Assembly: GCA_016794465.1 (NCBI GenBank)
Contig: JAEUKA010000090.1
Span: 1-37,121, forward strand
Direction: 5' to 3'
Length of the DNA: 37,121 nt
DNA from: Myxococcales bacterium
GTDB lineage: Bacteria; Myxococcota_A; Polyangia; Palsa-1104; JAEUJZ01
Program-made: the position numbers and the translations under genes
Notes under the pieces: model-generated
Databases searched by the model: none
Seen by the model: the letters and a program-made list of their open reading frames with translations, nothing else
Told to the model about the DNA's origin: nothing
Shown: positions 8,097 through 17,942 of the stretch, piece by piece
Numbering within the stretch: the first letter of the stretch is position 1
Layout: every line of letters begins with the position of its first letter

Positions 8097-8630
8097 TCAA
8101 TGCTTGGCAGGCGCAGGGGTAGGAACAGCAGGGGCGGCAGGGGCGGCAGCAGCGGGAGCGGGAGCGGGCGCACGCACAGTCGCACCAATCGCATCGACGC
8201 TGATTCCGAGGAGAGCCAGCTCGGTGCCCGAAAAGAAGAAGCCGGCTTCTCGACGAACATTTTCGGGCGAGTCACTGCCATGGACGGCGTTTTGACTCAC
8301 GTCGGTGCCAAACTTTTGCCGCAGCGTCCCGGGAGCCGCTTTTTTCGAGTCGGTGGCGCCCATCAGCTCGCGGTACTTGACGATCGCGTTTTCGCCTTCG
8401 AGCACCAGCGCCAGGATCGGCCCCGACGACATGAAGTCGGTCAGCCCCTCGAAGAACTTCTTGCCGGTGTGAACCGCATAAAAGATCTTGGCCTGATCCT
8501 TCGACAGCCTGGTCATGCGCAGCGCGACGGGCTTCAGTCCCGACGAAGCCATGTCTTGGATGATGTGCCAGGCGCTGCCTTTGCCCACAGCGTCGGGCTT
8601 GACCATCGCGAGCGTGTATTCGATAGCCAT
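8097..8630 (-). CDS. ndk: Nucleoside diphosphate kinase with C-terminal tail
   Basis: The 177-residue protein balances NTP pools by ping-pong phosphate transfer through a phospho-histidine. The kinase core is complete: TLAMVKPDAV (6-15), RPGTLRQKFG-like PGTLRQKFGTD (100-110) and the active-site NAVHGSDS with His117. The core ends near residue 145; most family members are 135-150 residues. A tail of about 35 residues, mostly Ala and Pro (APAPAPAAAAPAAP), follows and is probably flexible. A strong Shine-Dalgarno (AAGGAGA) about seven bases before the ATG at 8630 fixes the start. It is second in the leftward set ridA-ndk-lipoprotein-coaE. Confidence 0.95.
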   Translation of the reverse strand: MAIEYTLAMVKPDAVGKGSAWHIIQDMASSGLKPVALRMTRLSKDQAKIFYAVHTGKKFFEGLTDFMSSGPILALVLEGENAIVKYRELMGATDSKKAAPGTLRQKFGTDVSQNAVHGSDSPENVRREAGFFFSGTELALLGISVDAIGATVRAPAPAPAAAAPAAPAVPTPAPAKH

Positions 8631-8743
8631 GAGGAGTCTCCTTGGGAACGTGTACGCCTTGCGGCTTGTGACAGCTTTGAGCGGAGATCTTGTACCGGAG
8701 CGACCAATAAGAAAAGGCCAAGAGGGTTTGTGCTGGCTTGGGC

Positions 8744-9136
8744 TCAGGAACGCACGGCGATCGCGTCGATTTCGACGAGTGCTCCGCGTGGCAGGCCGGC
8801 CGCTTGGATGGTGGTGCGAGCCGGTGGGGCCGCCGGGAAAAACCGTCCGTAGATGGCATTTACCGTCCCAAAGTCGCCCATGCTGCCAAGATAGATGGTG
8901 CAGCGGACGACGTTCTGCCAGCCGCAGCCTGCCGCCGTCAGCACCGCCTGCAGGTTCGCCATCACCTGCTCGGTCTGTGCCGCCACATCGCCGCCCCCGA
9001 CGAGCTGTCCTGTCTCTGGCGAGAGCGGAATCTGTCCCGAGCAAAAGACCAGACTGCCCACCACAATCGCTTGCGAATACGGCCCGATCGCCGCCGGCGC
9101 AGCGCTTGTCGAGATCACCATTTTTTCTTGGTTCAT
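8744..9136 (-). CDS. ridA: RidA-family reactive enamine/imine deaminase
   Basis: A 130-residue member of the RidA/YjgF/UK114 family, which hydrolyses reactive 2-aminoacrylate and related enamines formed by PLP enzymes. The family signatures are clear: AIGPYSQAI near the start, FCSGQIPLSPETG, and the C-terminal PARTTIQAAGLPRGALVEID, which includes the catalytic arginine in ARTT and the acidic residue in EID. Length is typical and it should act as a cytoplasmic trimer. Start at 9136 (MNQEKMV); an internal ATG at 9121 is an alternative. No strong Shine-Dalgarno precedes it. It is the first gene of the leftward group and is divergent from the hydrolase at 9291. Confidence 0.94.
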   Translation of the reverse strand: MNQEKMVISTSAAPAAIGPYSQAIVVGSLVFCSGQIPLSPETGQLVGGGDVAAQTEQVMANLQAVLTAAGCGWQNVVRCTIYLGSMGDFGTVNAIYGRFFPAAPPARTTIQAAGLPRGALVEIDAIAVRS

Positions 9137-9206
9137 CGCCCACTTGTATCACAAAGACCGACACCTTTTCGGCGACCTGGCGAGCTGTGCCATGGGCAGA
9201 CTCGAC

Positions 9207-9248
9207 CCGCTTGAAACGGTCCGCTTGAAACGGTCCGCTCAAAACGAC
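9207..9248. repeat. 14-bp tandem repeat, three copies, in a divergent intergenic region
   Basis: CCGCTTGAAACGGT is present twice without change (9207-9220 and 9221-9234), followed by a third copy at 9235-9248 that keeps 11 of 14 bases. The unit has outer CCG/CGG ends in inverted orientation. It sits between ridA and the divergent hydrolase gene, ending 42 bases before the latter's ATG, which is a plausible place for regulator binding, but no function is shown. Confidence 0.8.
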
Positions 9249-9290
9249 CCGCTAGAAGATTGCCCAAGCGGCAGCGTATGATCGTCGGCC

Positions 9291-10346
9291 ATGAGCATCG
9301 TAGCCCGACACCTTGTGACCCCTCGTCTCGACATCAAATTTTTGGACAGCGGCGGCAGCGGCCAGCCGGTGGTGTTCATCCACGGCAACATCTCGACCGG
9401 AGAGTTCTTTGCGGACCTCTTGCTCAAAATGCCGGAAAAGTATCGCGGCATCGCCCCCGACCTGCGCGGCTTTGGCGACACCGAGCCGAAGCCGATCGAC
9501 GCGACCCGAGGCGTTGACGACTTCGTCGATGACCTGCACAGCTTGCTGCACACCATCGAAGGAATCGGCGGAAAGAAGGTCGTGCTGTGCGGCTGGTCCG
9601 TCGGTGGCGTGGTGGCACTTCGCTACGCCATGAAGCATCCCGAAGAGGTCGCCGGTCTGGTCCTCGAGGCCCCGATGTCTCCGTATGGCTTTGGCGGCAC
9701 CCGTGACACCGTCGGAACGCCGTGCTTTGACGACTGCGCAGGCTCGGGCGCCGGCACCGCCAGTCCGCAGTTTGTCGAGCAGCTGCGGCAAGGCGATCGC
9801 AGCGCCGACAGTGACTTTTCGCCGCGCAAGATCCTGCGCAGCTTCATCGTCAAGCCCAGCTTTCAAATCCCCGCCTCCGAGGAAGACCGCTATGTCGATG
9901 AGATCCTGAAGACCCAAGTGGGGCCGGATCACTATCCCGGGGACGCGACTGGATCGGGGAACTGGCCGACGCTGGCGCCGGGGACGCGCGGCATGAACAA
10001 CGCGATCTCGGCCAAGTTCGTCAATGTGTCCGGATTTGCCAAGATCTCGCCGCAGCCGAAGGTGTTGTGGATGCGCGGCAGCGACGATCAGATCGTGTCC
10101 GACAGCTCGCTGTTTTGCTTCGGATTCCTGGGCAAGCTGGGCGTGATTCCGGGCTGGCCTGGCGACGAGTCGTTCCCGCCGCAGCCGATGGTGTCGCAGA
10201 TGCGAGCGCTGCTCGACGACTACCGCGCGCACGGTGGCAAGTATGAAGAGGTGGTAATTCCCGACTGCGGGCACTCGCCGCACCTGGAGAAGCCGACGGA
10301 GTTTCGCGAAAAGCTCCTCAGCTTCCTGACCGAGATCGGCGCCTAG
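9291..10346 (+). CDS. Alpha/beta-fold hydrolase
   Basis: The 351-residue protein has an alpha/beta-hydrolase fold: oxyanion-hole segment PVVFIHGN, then DLRGFGDTEP, the nucleophile elbow CGWSVGG (Ser in GWSVG), an acid in MRGSDDQIV, and the catalytic histidine in DCGHSPHLEKP. The region between the elbow and the acid is about 130 residues, long enough for a cap domain. The three catalytic residues are present, so it should be active on an ester or similar substrate that cannot be deduced. No signal peptide is visible. The start ATG at 9291 has TATGAT eight bases upstream and no clear Shine-Dalgarno. It is convergent with ppdK, whose stop codon begins at the very next base. Confidence 0.92.
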   Translation: MSIVARHLVTPRLDIKFLDSGGSGQPVVFIHGNISTGEFFADLLLKMPEKYRGIAPDLRGFGDTEPKPIDATRGVDDFVDDLHSLLHTIEGIGGKKVVLCGWSVGGVVALRYAMKHPEEVAGLVLEAPMSPYGFGGTRDTVGTPCFDDCAGSGAGTASPQFVEQLRQGDRSADSDFSPRKILRSFIVKPSFQIPASEEDRYVDEILKTQVGPDHYPGDATGSGNWPTLAPGTRGMNNAISAKFVNVSGFAKISPQPKVLWMRGSDDQIVSDSSLFCFGFLGKLGVIPGWPGDESFPPQPMVSQMRALLDDYRAHGGKYEEVVIPDCGHSPHLEKPTEFREKLLSFLTEIGA

Positions 10347-13109
<2,763 letters not shown>

Positions 13110-13155
13110 GATGAGATACCTCCTAGCGACGTTAAGAACTCGGGCGAAGAACGCA

Positions 13156-13177
13156 GGACTCTTCATAACGTGAGTCC
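13156..13177. promoter_or_regulatory. Inverted repeat between ppdK and the hydrogenase operon
   Basis: Perfect 6-bp arms GGACTC (13156-13161) and GAGTCC (13172-13177) flank a 10-base AT-richer spacer (TTCATAACGT). The dyad lies in the 132-base gap between the divergent ppdK and hydrogenase starts, 46 bases from the ppdK ATG and 64 from that of the hydrogenase beta subunit. It could be an operator serving one or both genes. No convincing -35/-10 pair could be assigned in this gap. Confidence 0.35.
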
Positions 13178-13241
13178 GAGCGCAGGGTACACCAGCCGGA
13201 ATCGAGATGAGAGCGAGCGATGTGATGGACAAAGGACGACG

Positions 13242-14381
13242 ATGACCGCGAGGGAGTCTACTTCGACCGTCGCTCGACCGCTGCGGATGGAGGTGTCGGG
13301 ACTACAGTCGCTCGTCGCGGCACTGTGGACGGCGGGCTATCGCGTGCTTGGGCCGACTGTGGGCGAAGGTGCGATCGTGTATGGCGAGGTCCGCACCATC
13401 GCCGATCTGCCAGCTGGCTACACCGACGAGCAGGATGCCGGGCACTATCGGCTGCGCCAGCGCGATGATGGGGCGCTGTTTGGCTACAACGTCGGTCCGC
13501 ACTCGCTCAAGCGGTTCTTGCTGCCGCCGCGCGAGCGACTGTTTACGACCATCCGAACCGGCAAGCAGCTTGCGGTCGAGCCCGAGCCTGTTCCGACGGA
13601 AAAGCTCGCGTTTTTGGGCGCCAAGGCCTGTGAGCTGGCGGCGCTGCTGACCCAAGACCGGGTGTTTTCGAGTGACCAACACCCCGATGTGCAGTATCTG
13701 GCCCGGCGGCGGGGCATGTTTCTCGTCGGGGTCAGCTGTACCAAGGCCGGCGGCAGCTGCTTCTGCACGTCGATGGGCACCGGGCCCAAGGTCGAAAGTG
13801 GCGCCGATCTGGCCCTGACCGAGGTCGTCACCGCCAGCGAGCACTACTTTCTCGTCGAGATCAAGACCGCAGCGGGTGCCGATCTGGCCAGCCAGCTGCC
13901 GCTTCGACCGGCCACCATCGACGAGCAGCGCCAGGCCGAGCTGCGCATCGCCGACGCTGCCACCCAGATGGGTCGTCACTTGTCGACGGTTGGGCTCAAA
14001 GAGCTACTGGCTCGCTCGACGGACAGCCCGCACTGGGACGAGGTCGCGTCGCGCTGCCTGTCGTGCGCCAACTGCACCCTCGCGTGCCCGACCTGCTTCT
14101 GCAACACCGTCGAGGATGTCACCGATCTAGCGGGCGATCACTCCGAGCGCTGGCGTCGCTGGGACTCATGCTTCCACGACGACTTTTCGTACCTGCACGG
14201 CGGCTCGGTCCGTGCCTCGGTCAAGTCGCGCTATCGGCAGTGGCTGACCCACAAGCTGTCGACGTGGATTGATCAGTTTGGCACCTCTGGCTGCGTCGGC
14301 TGCGGTCGCTGCATCACGTTCTGCCCGGTCGGAATTGACCTTACCGCCGAGTGCGCTGCCCTCCAAGCGAGGACCACATGA
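13242..14381 (+). CDS. hyhB: NiFe hydrogenase (group 3b type) beta subunit, iron-sulfur protein
   Basis: The 379-residue protein matches the beta subunit of cytoplasmic bidirectional NiFe hydrogenases (sulfhydrogenase type) and anaerobic sulfite reductase subunit A. The N-terminal two thirds contain FLGAKACELAAL and GVSCTKAGGSCFCTSMGTGP, typical of the family. Two C-terminal 4Fe-4S motifs follow: CLSCANCTLACPTCFC and CVGCGRCITFCP. It carries electrons between the diaphorase (gamma) and the small subunit. The ATG at 13242 is preceded by AAAGGAC; the longer frame upstream overlaps the ppdK leader and is not conserved. The gene ends in an ATGA overlap with the next one. Confidence 0.92.
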   Translation: MTARESTSTVARPLRMEVSGLQSLVAALWTAGYRVLGPTVGEGAIVYGEVRTIADLPAGYTDEQDAGHYRLRQRDDGALFGYNVGPHSLKRFLLPPRERLFTTIRTGKQLAVEPEPVPTEKLAFLGAKACELAALLTQDRVFSSDQHPDVQYLARRRGMFLVGVSCTKAGGSCFCTSMGTGPKVESGADLALTEVVTASEHYFLVEIKTAAGADLASQLPLRPATIDEQRQAELRIADAATQMGRHLSTVGLKELLARSTDSPHWDEVASRCLSCANCTLACPTCFCNTVEDVTDLAGDHSERWRRWDSCFHDDFSYLHGGSVRASVKSRYRQWLTHKLSTWIDQFGTSGCVGCGRCITFCPVGIDLTAECAALQARTT

Positions 14382-14884
14382 ACCCACCAGTGCATACCTT
14401 GTCGCCCCAGCTGCTGTCGCTACAGTTTTTCGCCGGCTTTGGCCCTGCGGAGCTGCAGATCCTGGCCCGGCACAGTCGCCAAGTCAGCTGGCCTGCCGAC
14501 GTAGAGGTCATCCGCGAGGGTCAGGTTGCCACCGAGTTTTTCCTGATTCTCGACGGACGCGTGCGGGTCGAGACGCATCTGCCGGGGCGCGGCGAGGTGA
14601 CGCTACAGACGCTGCTGCGCGGGGATGTCCTCGGCTGGTCGTGGCTGACGGCGAACGCGAGCTTTTCGTTTTCGGCGCGGACGCTGCAGCCGACAAATGC
14701 GCTGGTCTTCGAGGGCACGGCGCTTCTGCGCGAGTGTGAGCAGCATCCTCGGCTGGGTTATCTGCTGATGCGACGGTTCGCGCTGGTGATGAGCGATCGA
14801 CTGCGGCACACGCGGCTGCAGCTGCTCGATCTGTATTCGCCGCCGCGCTCGAGCGGTCCGTTCCAGGCGCTGAAAAAGCGATGA
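14378..14884 (+). CDS. cNMP-binding-fold protein without DNA-binding domain
   Basis: The 168-residue protein is a single cyclic-nucleotide-binding (CRP-like) beta-roll: FFAGFGPAELQILARHSRQV, VIREGQVATEFFLILDGRVR and LLRGDVLGWSWL, then a C-helix. It stops there, with no helix-turn-helix. The phosphate-binding cassette is not canonical: where CRP has a conserved Glu after FGE/IGE, this has GWSWL, and the PR(A/T) arginine is not found in the following SFSFSARTLQP. I therefore infer that it senses something other than cAMP, or acts as a structural or regulatory subunit. Its start overlaps the stop of the beta gene (ATGA at 14378) and its stop overlaps the gamma start (ATGA at 14881), so it is translated with the hydrogenase. 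Confidence 0.88.
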   Translation: MNPPVHTLSPQLLSLQFFAGFGPAELQILARHSRQVSWPADVEVIREGQVATEFFLILDGRVRVETHLPGRGEVTLQTLLRGDVLGWSWLTANASFSFSARTLQPTNALVFEGTALLRECEQHPRLGYLLMRRFALVMSDRLRHTRLQLLDLYSPPRSSGPFQALKKR

Positions 14885-15741
14885 GTGCGATTCATCCGCC
14901 GTTTGTTGCCGACGCTGGCTCGGCGCTGGTGCCCTTGCCATATCGGGTCCAGCGCTTTGTCTGTGACACCGACGACACGTTTACGCTGACGCTGGCGCCG
15001 CAGTCCGGTGGTGAGGCGCTGCCCTTTGCTCCCGGTCAGTTCAACATGCTGTACGCGTTTCCCTCGGGAGATGTGCCGATCTCGGTCAGTGGGCCGGCGG
15101 CGCGGCGCGAGGTACTGATTCATACCATTCGGGCCGTCGGGCCGGTGACGCGAGCGCTGGCGCAGCTGCGACGCGGTGACACGGTGCTGGTGCGAGGCCC
15201 GTTCGGGAAGCCTTGGCCCGTCGCACAGGCCGAGGGTCATGACGTGGTGTTGATCGCGGGCGGGATTGGTCTGGCGCCGCTGCGGCCAGTGCTCTATCAC
15301 ATCTTGGCGAAGCGAAAGCGGTTTGGGCGGCTGTGTCTGCTCTACGGGGCGCGGACGCCGGGTGATGTGCTCTACCGTCGCGAGCTGGAGAAGTGGCGCG
15401 GGCGACTCGATGTGCAGGTCGAGGTCACGGTCGATCGCGGCGACAGCGACTGGCACGGCGAGGTCGGCGTCGTCACCCAGCTGCTCGAGAGAGCCCAGCT
15501 TGATCCGGCACGCACCGTCGCGATGGTCTGTGGACCCGAGGTGATGATGCACTTTTCGCGGCTGGCGCTGACGAAGCGCGGCGTGCCCGAGTCGCAGATC
15601 TTCGTCTCGATGGAGCGCAACATGAAGTGCGGCGTCGGCAGCTGCGGTCACTGTCAGCTCGGTCCGTTTTTCATCTGCAAGGACGGCCCGGTGTTCGACT
15701 ATCCGCGCATTGCCCCGGTGTTCTCGACGAAGGAGCTGTAG
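14881..15741 (+). CDS. hyhG: NiFe hydrogenase (group 3b type) gamma subunit, FAD/NAD(P)-binding
   Basis: A 286-residue diaphorase of the ferredoxin-NADP reductase superfamily. The FAD domain shows LPFAPGQFNMLYAFPSGDVP and PISVSG; the NAD(P) domain shows VVLIAGGIGLAPLRPVLYHI and VAMVCGPEVMM. The C-terminal cysteine cluster CGVGSCGHCQLGPFFIC is the [2Fe-2S] site of this family, as in dihydroorotate dehydrogenase electron-transfer subunits and sulfhydrogenase gamma. It should exchange electrons with NAD(P)H and pass them to the beta subunit. The ATG overlaps the upstream stop by four bases; the next gene starts one base after its stop. Confidence 0.94.
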   Translation: MSAIHPPFVADAGSALVPLPYRVQRFVCDTDDTFTLTLAPQSGGEALPFAPGQFNMLYAFPSGDVPISVSGPAARREVLIHTIRAVGPVTRALAQLRRGDTVLVRGPFGKPWPVAQAEGHDVVLIAGGIGLAPLRPVLYHILAKRKRFGRLCLLYGARTPGDVLYRRELEKWRGRLDVQVEVTVDRGDSDWHGEVGVVTQLLERAQLDPARTVAMVCGPEVMMHFSRLALTKRGVPESQIFVSMERNMKCGVGSCGHCQLGPFFICKDGPVFDYPRIAPVFSTKEL

Positions 15742-15742
15742 C

Positions 15743-16531
15743 GTGAAGGGCAGAGTCCGACCCAAGCTGGCGGTGTGGAAGTTTGCCTCGTGCGACGGCT
15801 GTCAGCTCAGCCTCCTCGACTGCGAAGACGAGCTATTGCAGCTGGCCGAGCTGGTCCAGTTCGCCAACTTCGTCGAGGCAAGCAGCAAGGTCCAGCGCGG
15901 CCCGTACGCTGTCTCGCTCGTCGAAGGCTCTATCACCACTGCCCATGACAGAGAGCGCATCCAGGCCGTCCGCGCCGACTCTGCCGTCGTCATCACCATC
16001 GGCGCTTGTGCCACGTCCGGCGGCATTCAGGCGCTGCGCAACGGGGCCGATGTCGCCGAGTTCACGCGCCACGTCTACGCCCACCCCGAGTACATCTCGA
16101 CGCTGCGCGACAGCACCCCGATATCCGCCCACATCAAAGTCGACTACGAGCTGTTCGGCTGTCCAATCAACAAACAGCAGCTCGTCGAGGTCATCTCGGC
16201 GTTTTTGCACGGTCGCAAGCCGAGGATTTATTCCCACTCGGTGTGCGTCGACTGCAAGCTGCGCGGCACGCCTTGTCTGACGGTGACACGCGGCATTCCG
16301 TGCCTGGGCCCGGTGACGCACGCCGGCTGCGAGGCGCTCTGTCCCAGCTACGGTCGCGGCTGTTTCGGCTGTTATGGACCCAAAGAGTCGAGCAATCCCG
16401 CGTCGCTGATGCAGCACCTGTCGACACACTTGGGTCAGCCCGACGTGGCGCTGTCGCGACTGCTCCGATCGTTTACCGCCGAGGCGCCACCTTTTGCGAG
16501 CGCGCGCAAGCCGTACGAGCCCGCGACTTGA
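15743..16531 (+). CDS. hyhS: NiFe hydrogenase (group 3b type) small (delta) subunit
   Basis: The 262-residue protein is the short small subunit of group 3 NiFe hydrogenases. SCDGCQLSLLD gives Cys17 and Cys20 of the proximal [4Fe-4S] cluster; GACATSGGIQALRN and GCPINKQQL give further ligands, and the C-terminal cysteines (CVDCKLRGTPC; CEALCPSYGRGCFGCYGP) fit additional clusters. There is no twin-arginine signal peptide, so it stays in the cytoplasm, as expected for group 3. The GTG at 15743 is the best start: AAGGAG lies about eight bases upstream inside the end of the gamma gene, and it places the first cluster motif at the usual position. Confidence 0.94.
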   Translation: MKGRVRPKLAVWKFASCDGCQLSLLDCEDELLQLAELVQFANFVEASSKVQRGPYAVSLVEGSITTAHDRERIQAVRADSAVVITIGACATSGGIQALRNGADVAEFTRHVYAHPEYISTLRDSTPISAHIKVDYELFGCPINKQQLVEVISAFLHGRKPRIYSHSVCVDCKLRGTPCLTVTRGIPCLGPVTHAGCEALCPSYGRGCFGCYGPKESSNPASLMQHLSTHLGQPDVALSRLLRSFTAEAPPFASARKPYEPAT

Positions 16532-16568
16532 TACGCTACGCGCCACCGCTACCGCCGACCCGCACACC

Positions 16569-17942
16569 ATGAGCACCGCCAGCGACAGTCCTCCATCCAC
16601 CGACACCGAGCTGCGTGTCCGCGCCGGGGTCAAGACCCGCACCATCCAGGTCGATTACCTCGCTCGCGTCGAGGGAGAAGGCGCCCTCCACGTCAAGACC
16701 CGAGGCGATGTCGTCGAGGACGTGCAGCTGCGAATCTTCGAGCCGCCGCGCTTCTTCGAGGCCTTTTTGCGCGGTCGACTGGCCAGCGAGGCGCCCGACA
16801 TCACCGCCCGCATCTGCGGCATCTGTCCCGTCGCCTACCAGATGAGCTCGACGCAGGCCATCGAGCGCGCACTCGGCCTCACCATCACCCCGACGATTCG
16901 AGCGCTGCGGCGACTGCTCTACTGCGGCGAGTGGATCGAGAGCCACGCTCTTCATGTCCTGATGCTGCACGCGCCTGATTTTCTGGGCGTTGCCGACGTG
17001 GTGGCACTGGCCAAGCTCTTTCCCGACGTGGTCCGAGGCGGGCTGCAGCTGAAAAAGACCGGCAACGAGATCCTGCGCGTCCTCGGTGGGCGAGAGATCC
17101 ATCCGATCAACATCCGCGTCGGTGGGTTTTACAAGCTGCCGTCGGTGGCTGAGCTCCAGTCGCTGCGAGAGCCGCTGCTGCGGGCCCGAGATCAAGCCTT
17201 GGCGACGGTGCGCTGGGTCGGAGGCTTCAGCTTTCCCGACGTGCTGCGCGACTACGACTTGGTCAGCTTGTGGCATCCCGACGAGTATCCGCTCAACGAA
17301 GGGCAGCTGGTGTCACGCTCGGGGCTGCGGATCGATGTCAGTGAGTTCGAGTCGCACTTTGAGGAAGTTCACGTCGCCCACTCGAATGCGCTGCACGCCC
17401 AAAAGCGGGTCGATGGCGGCGCGTACCTCGTCGGACCGCTCGCTCGCTACAACCTGTGTGGGGACAAGCTGCCCGAGCTTGCGAAACAAGCTGCCCGCGA
17501 CGCCAAGCTGCCCGTGCAGTGCTTCAATCCGTTTCAAAGCATTATTGTTCGTGCCGTCGAGCTGGTCTTTGCCTGCGACGAAGCGCTGCGCCTCATCGCC
17601 GAGTATCAGCCCGCTGGACCGCCGTTTGTCGTCGCTGAACCGAGAGCAGGAGAGGGCGCCGCCGTCACCTGTGCACCGCGCGGACTGCTCTACCAGCGCT
17701 ATCGAGTCAACGCCGACGGTACGATCGCCGAGTGCAAGATTGTGCCGCCGACCTCCCAAAACCAACGCACCATCGAGGACGATCTGCGCGCCGTGGTCCA
17801 AAAGGAGATCCGCCGGCCCAAAGCCGAGCTGACCGCCCGCTGCGAGCAGACCATTCGCAACCATGACCCCTGTATCTCGTGCGCGACCCACTTTCTGCGC
17901 CTAGAGATCGAGGACGCTGATGAGCTCAAGCAAGACCCCTGA
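16569..17942 (+). CDS. hyhL: NiFe hydrogenase (group 3b type) large (alpha) subunit
   Basis: The 457-residue catalytic subunit carries both NiFe-binding motifs: RICGICPVAYQ (Cys83, Cys86) and DPCISCATH (Cys435, Cys438). RVEGEGALHV near residue 34 is the usual N-terminal signature. Sixteen residues follow His441, matching the C-terminal peptide removed by a maturation protease after nickel insertion. With the other subunits it should catalyse H2 oxidation or H+ reduction coupled to NAD(P). Assignment to group 3b rests on subunit set and motif style and is not a tree-based call. The ATG at 16569 lacks a clear Shine-Dalgarno. The last 23 bases overlap glmM. No hyp or protease genes are in the window. 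Confidence 0.94.
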   Translation: MSTASDSPPSTDTELRVRAGVKTRTIQVDYLARVEGEGALHVKTRGDVVEDVQLRIFEPPRFFEAFLRGRLASEAPDITARICGICPVAYQMSSTQAIERALGLTITPTIRALRRLLYCGEWIESHALHVLMLHAPDFLGVADVVALAKLFPDVVRGGLQLKKTGNEILRVLGGREIHPINIRVGGFYKLPSVAELQSLREPLLRARDQALATVRWVGGFSFPDVLRDYDLVSLWHPDEYPLNEGQLVSRSGLRIDVSEFESHFEEVHVAHSNALHAQKRVDGGAYLVGPLARYNLCGDKLPELAKQAARDAKLPVQCFNPFQSIIVRAVELVFACDEALRLIAEYQPAGPPFVVAEPRAGEGAAVTCAPRGLLYQRYRVNADGTIAECKIVPPTSQNQRTIEDDLRAVVQKEIRRPKAELTARCEQTIRNHDPCISCATHFLRLEIEDADELKQDP

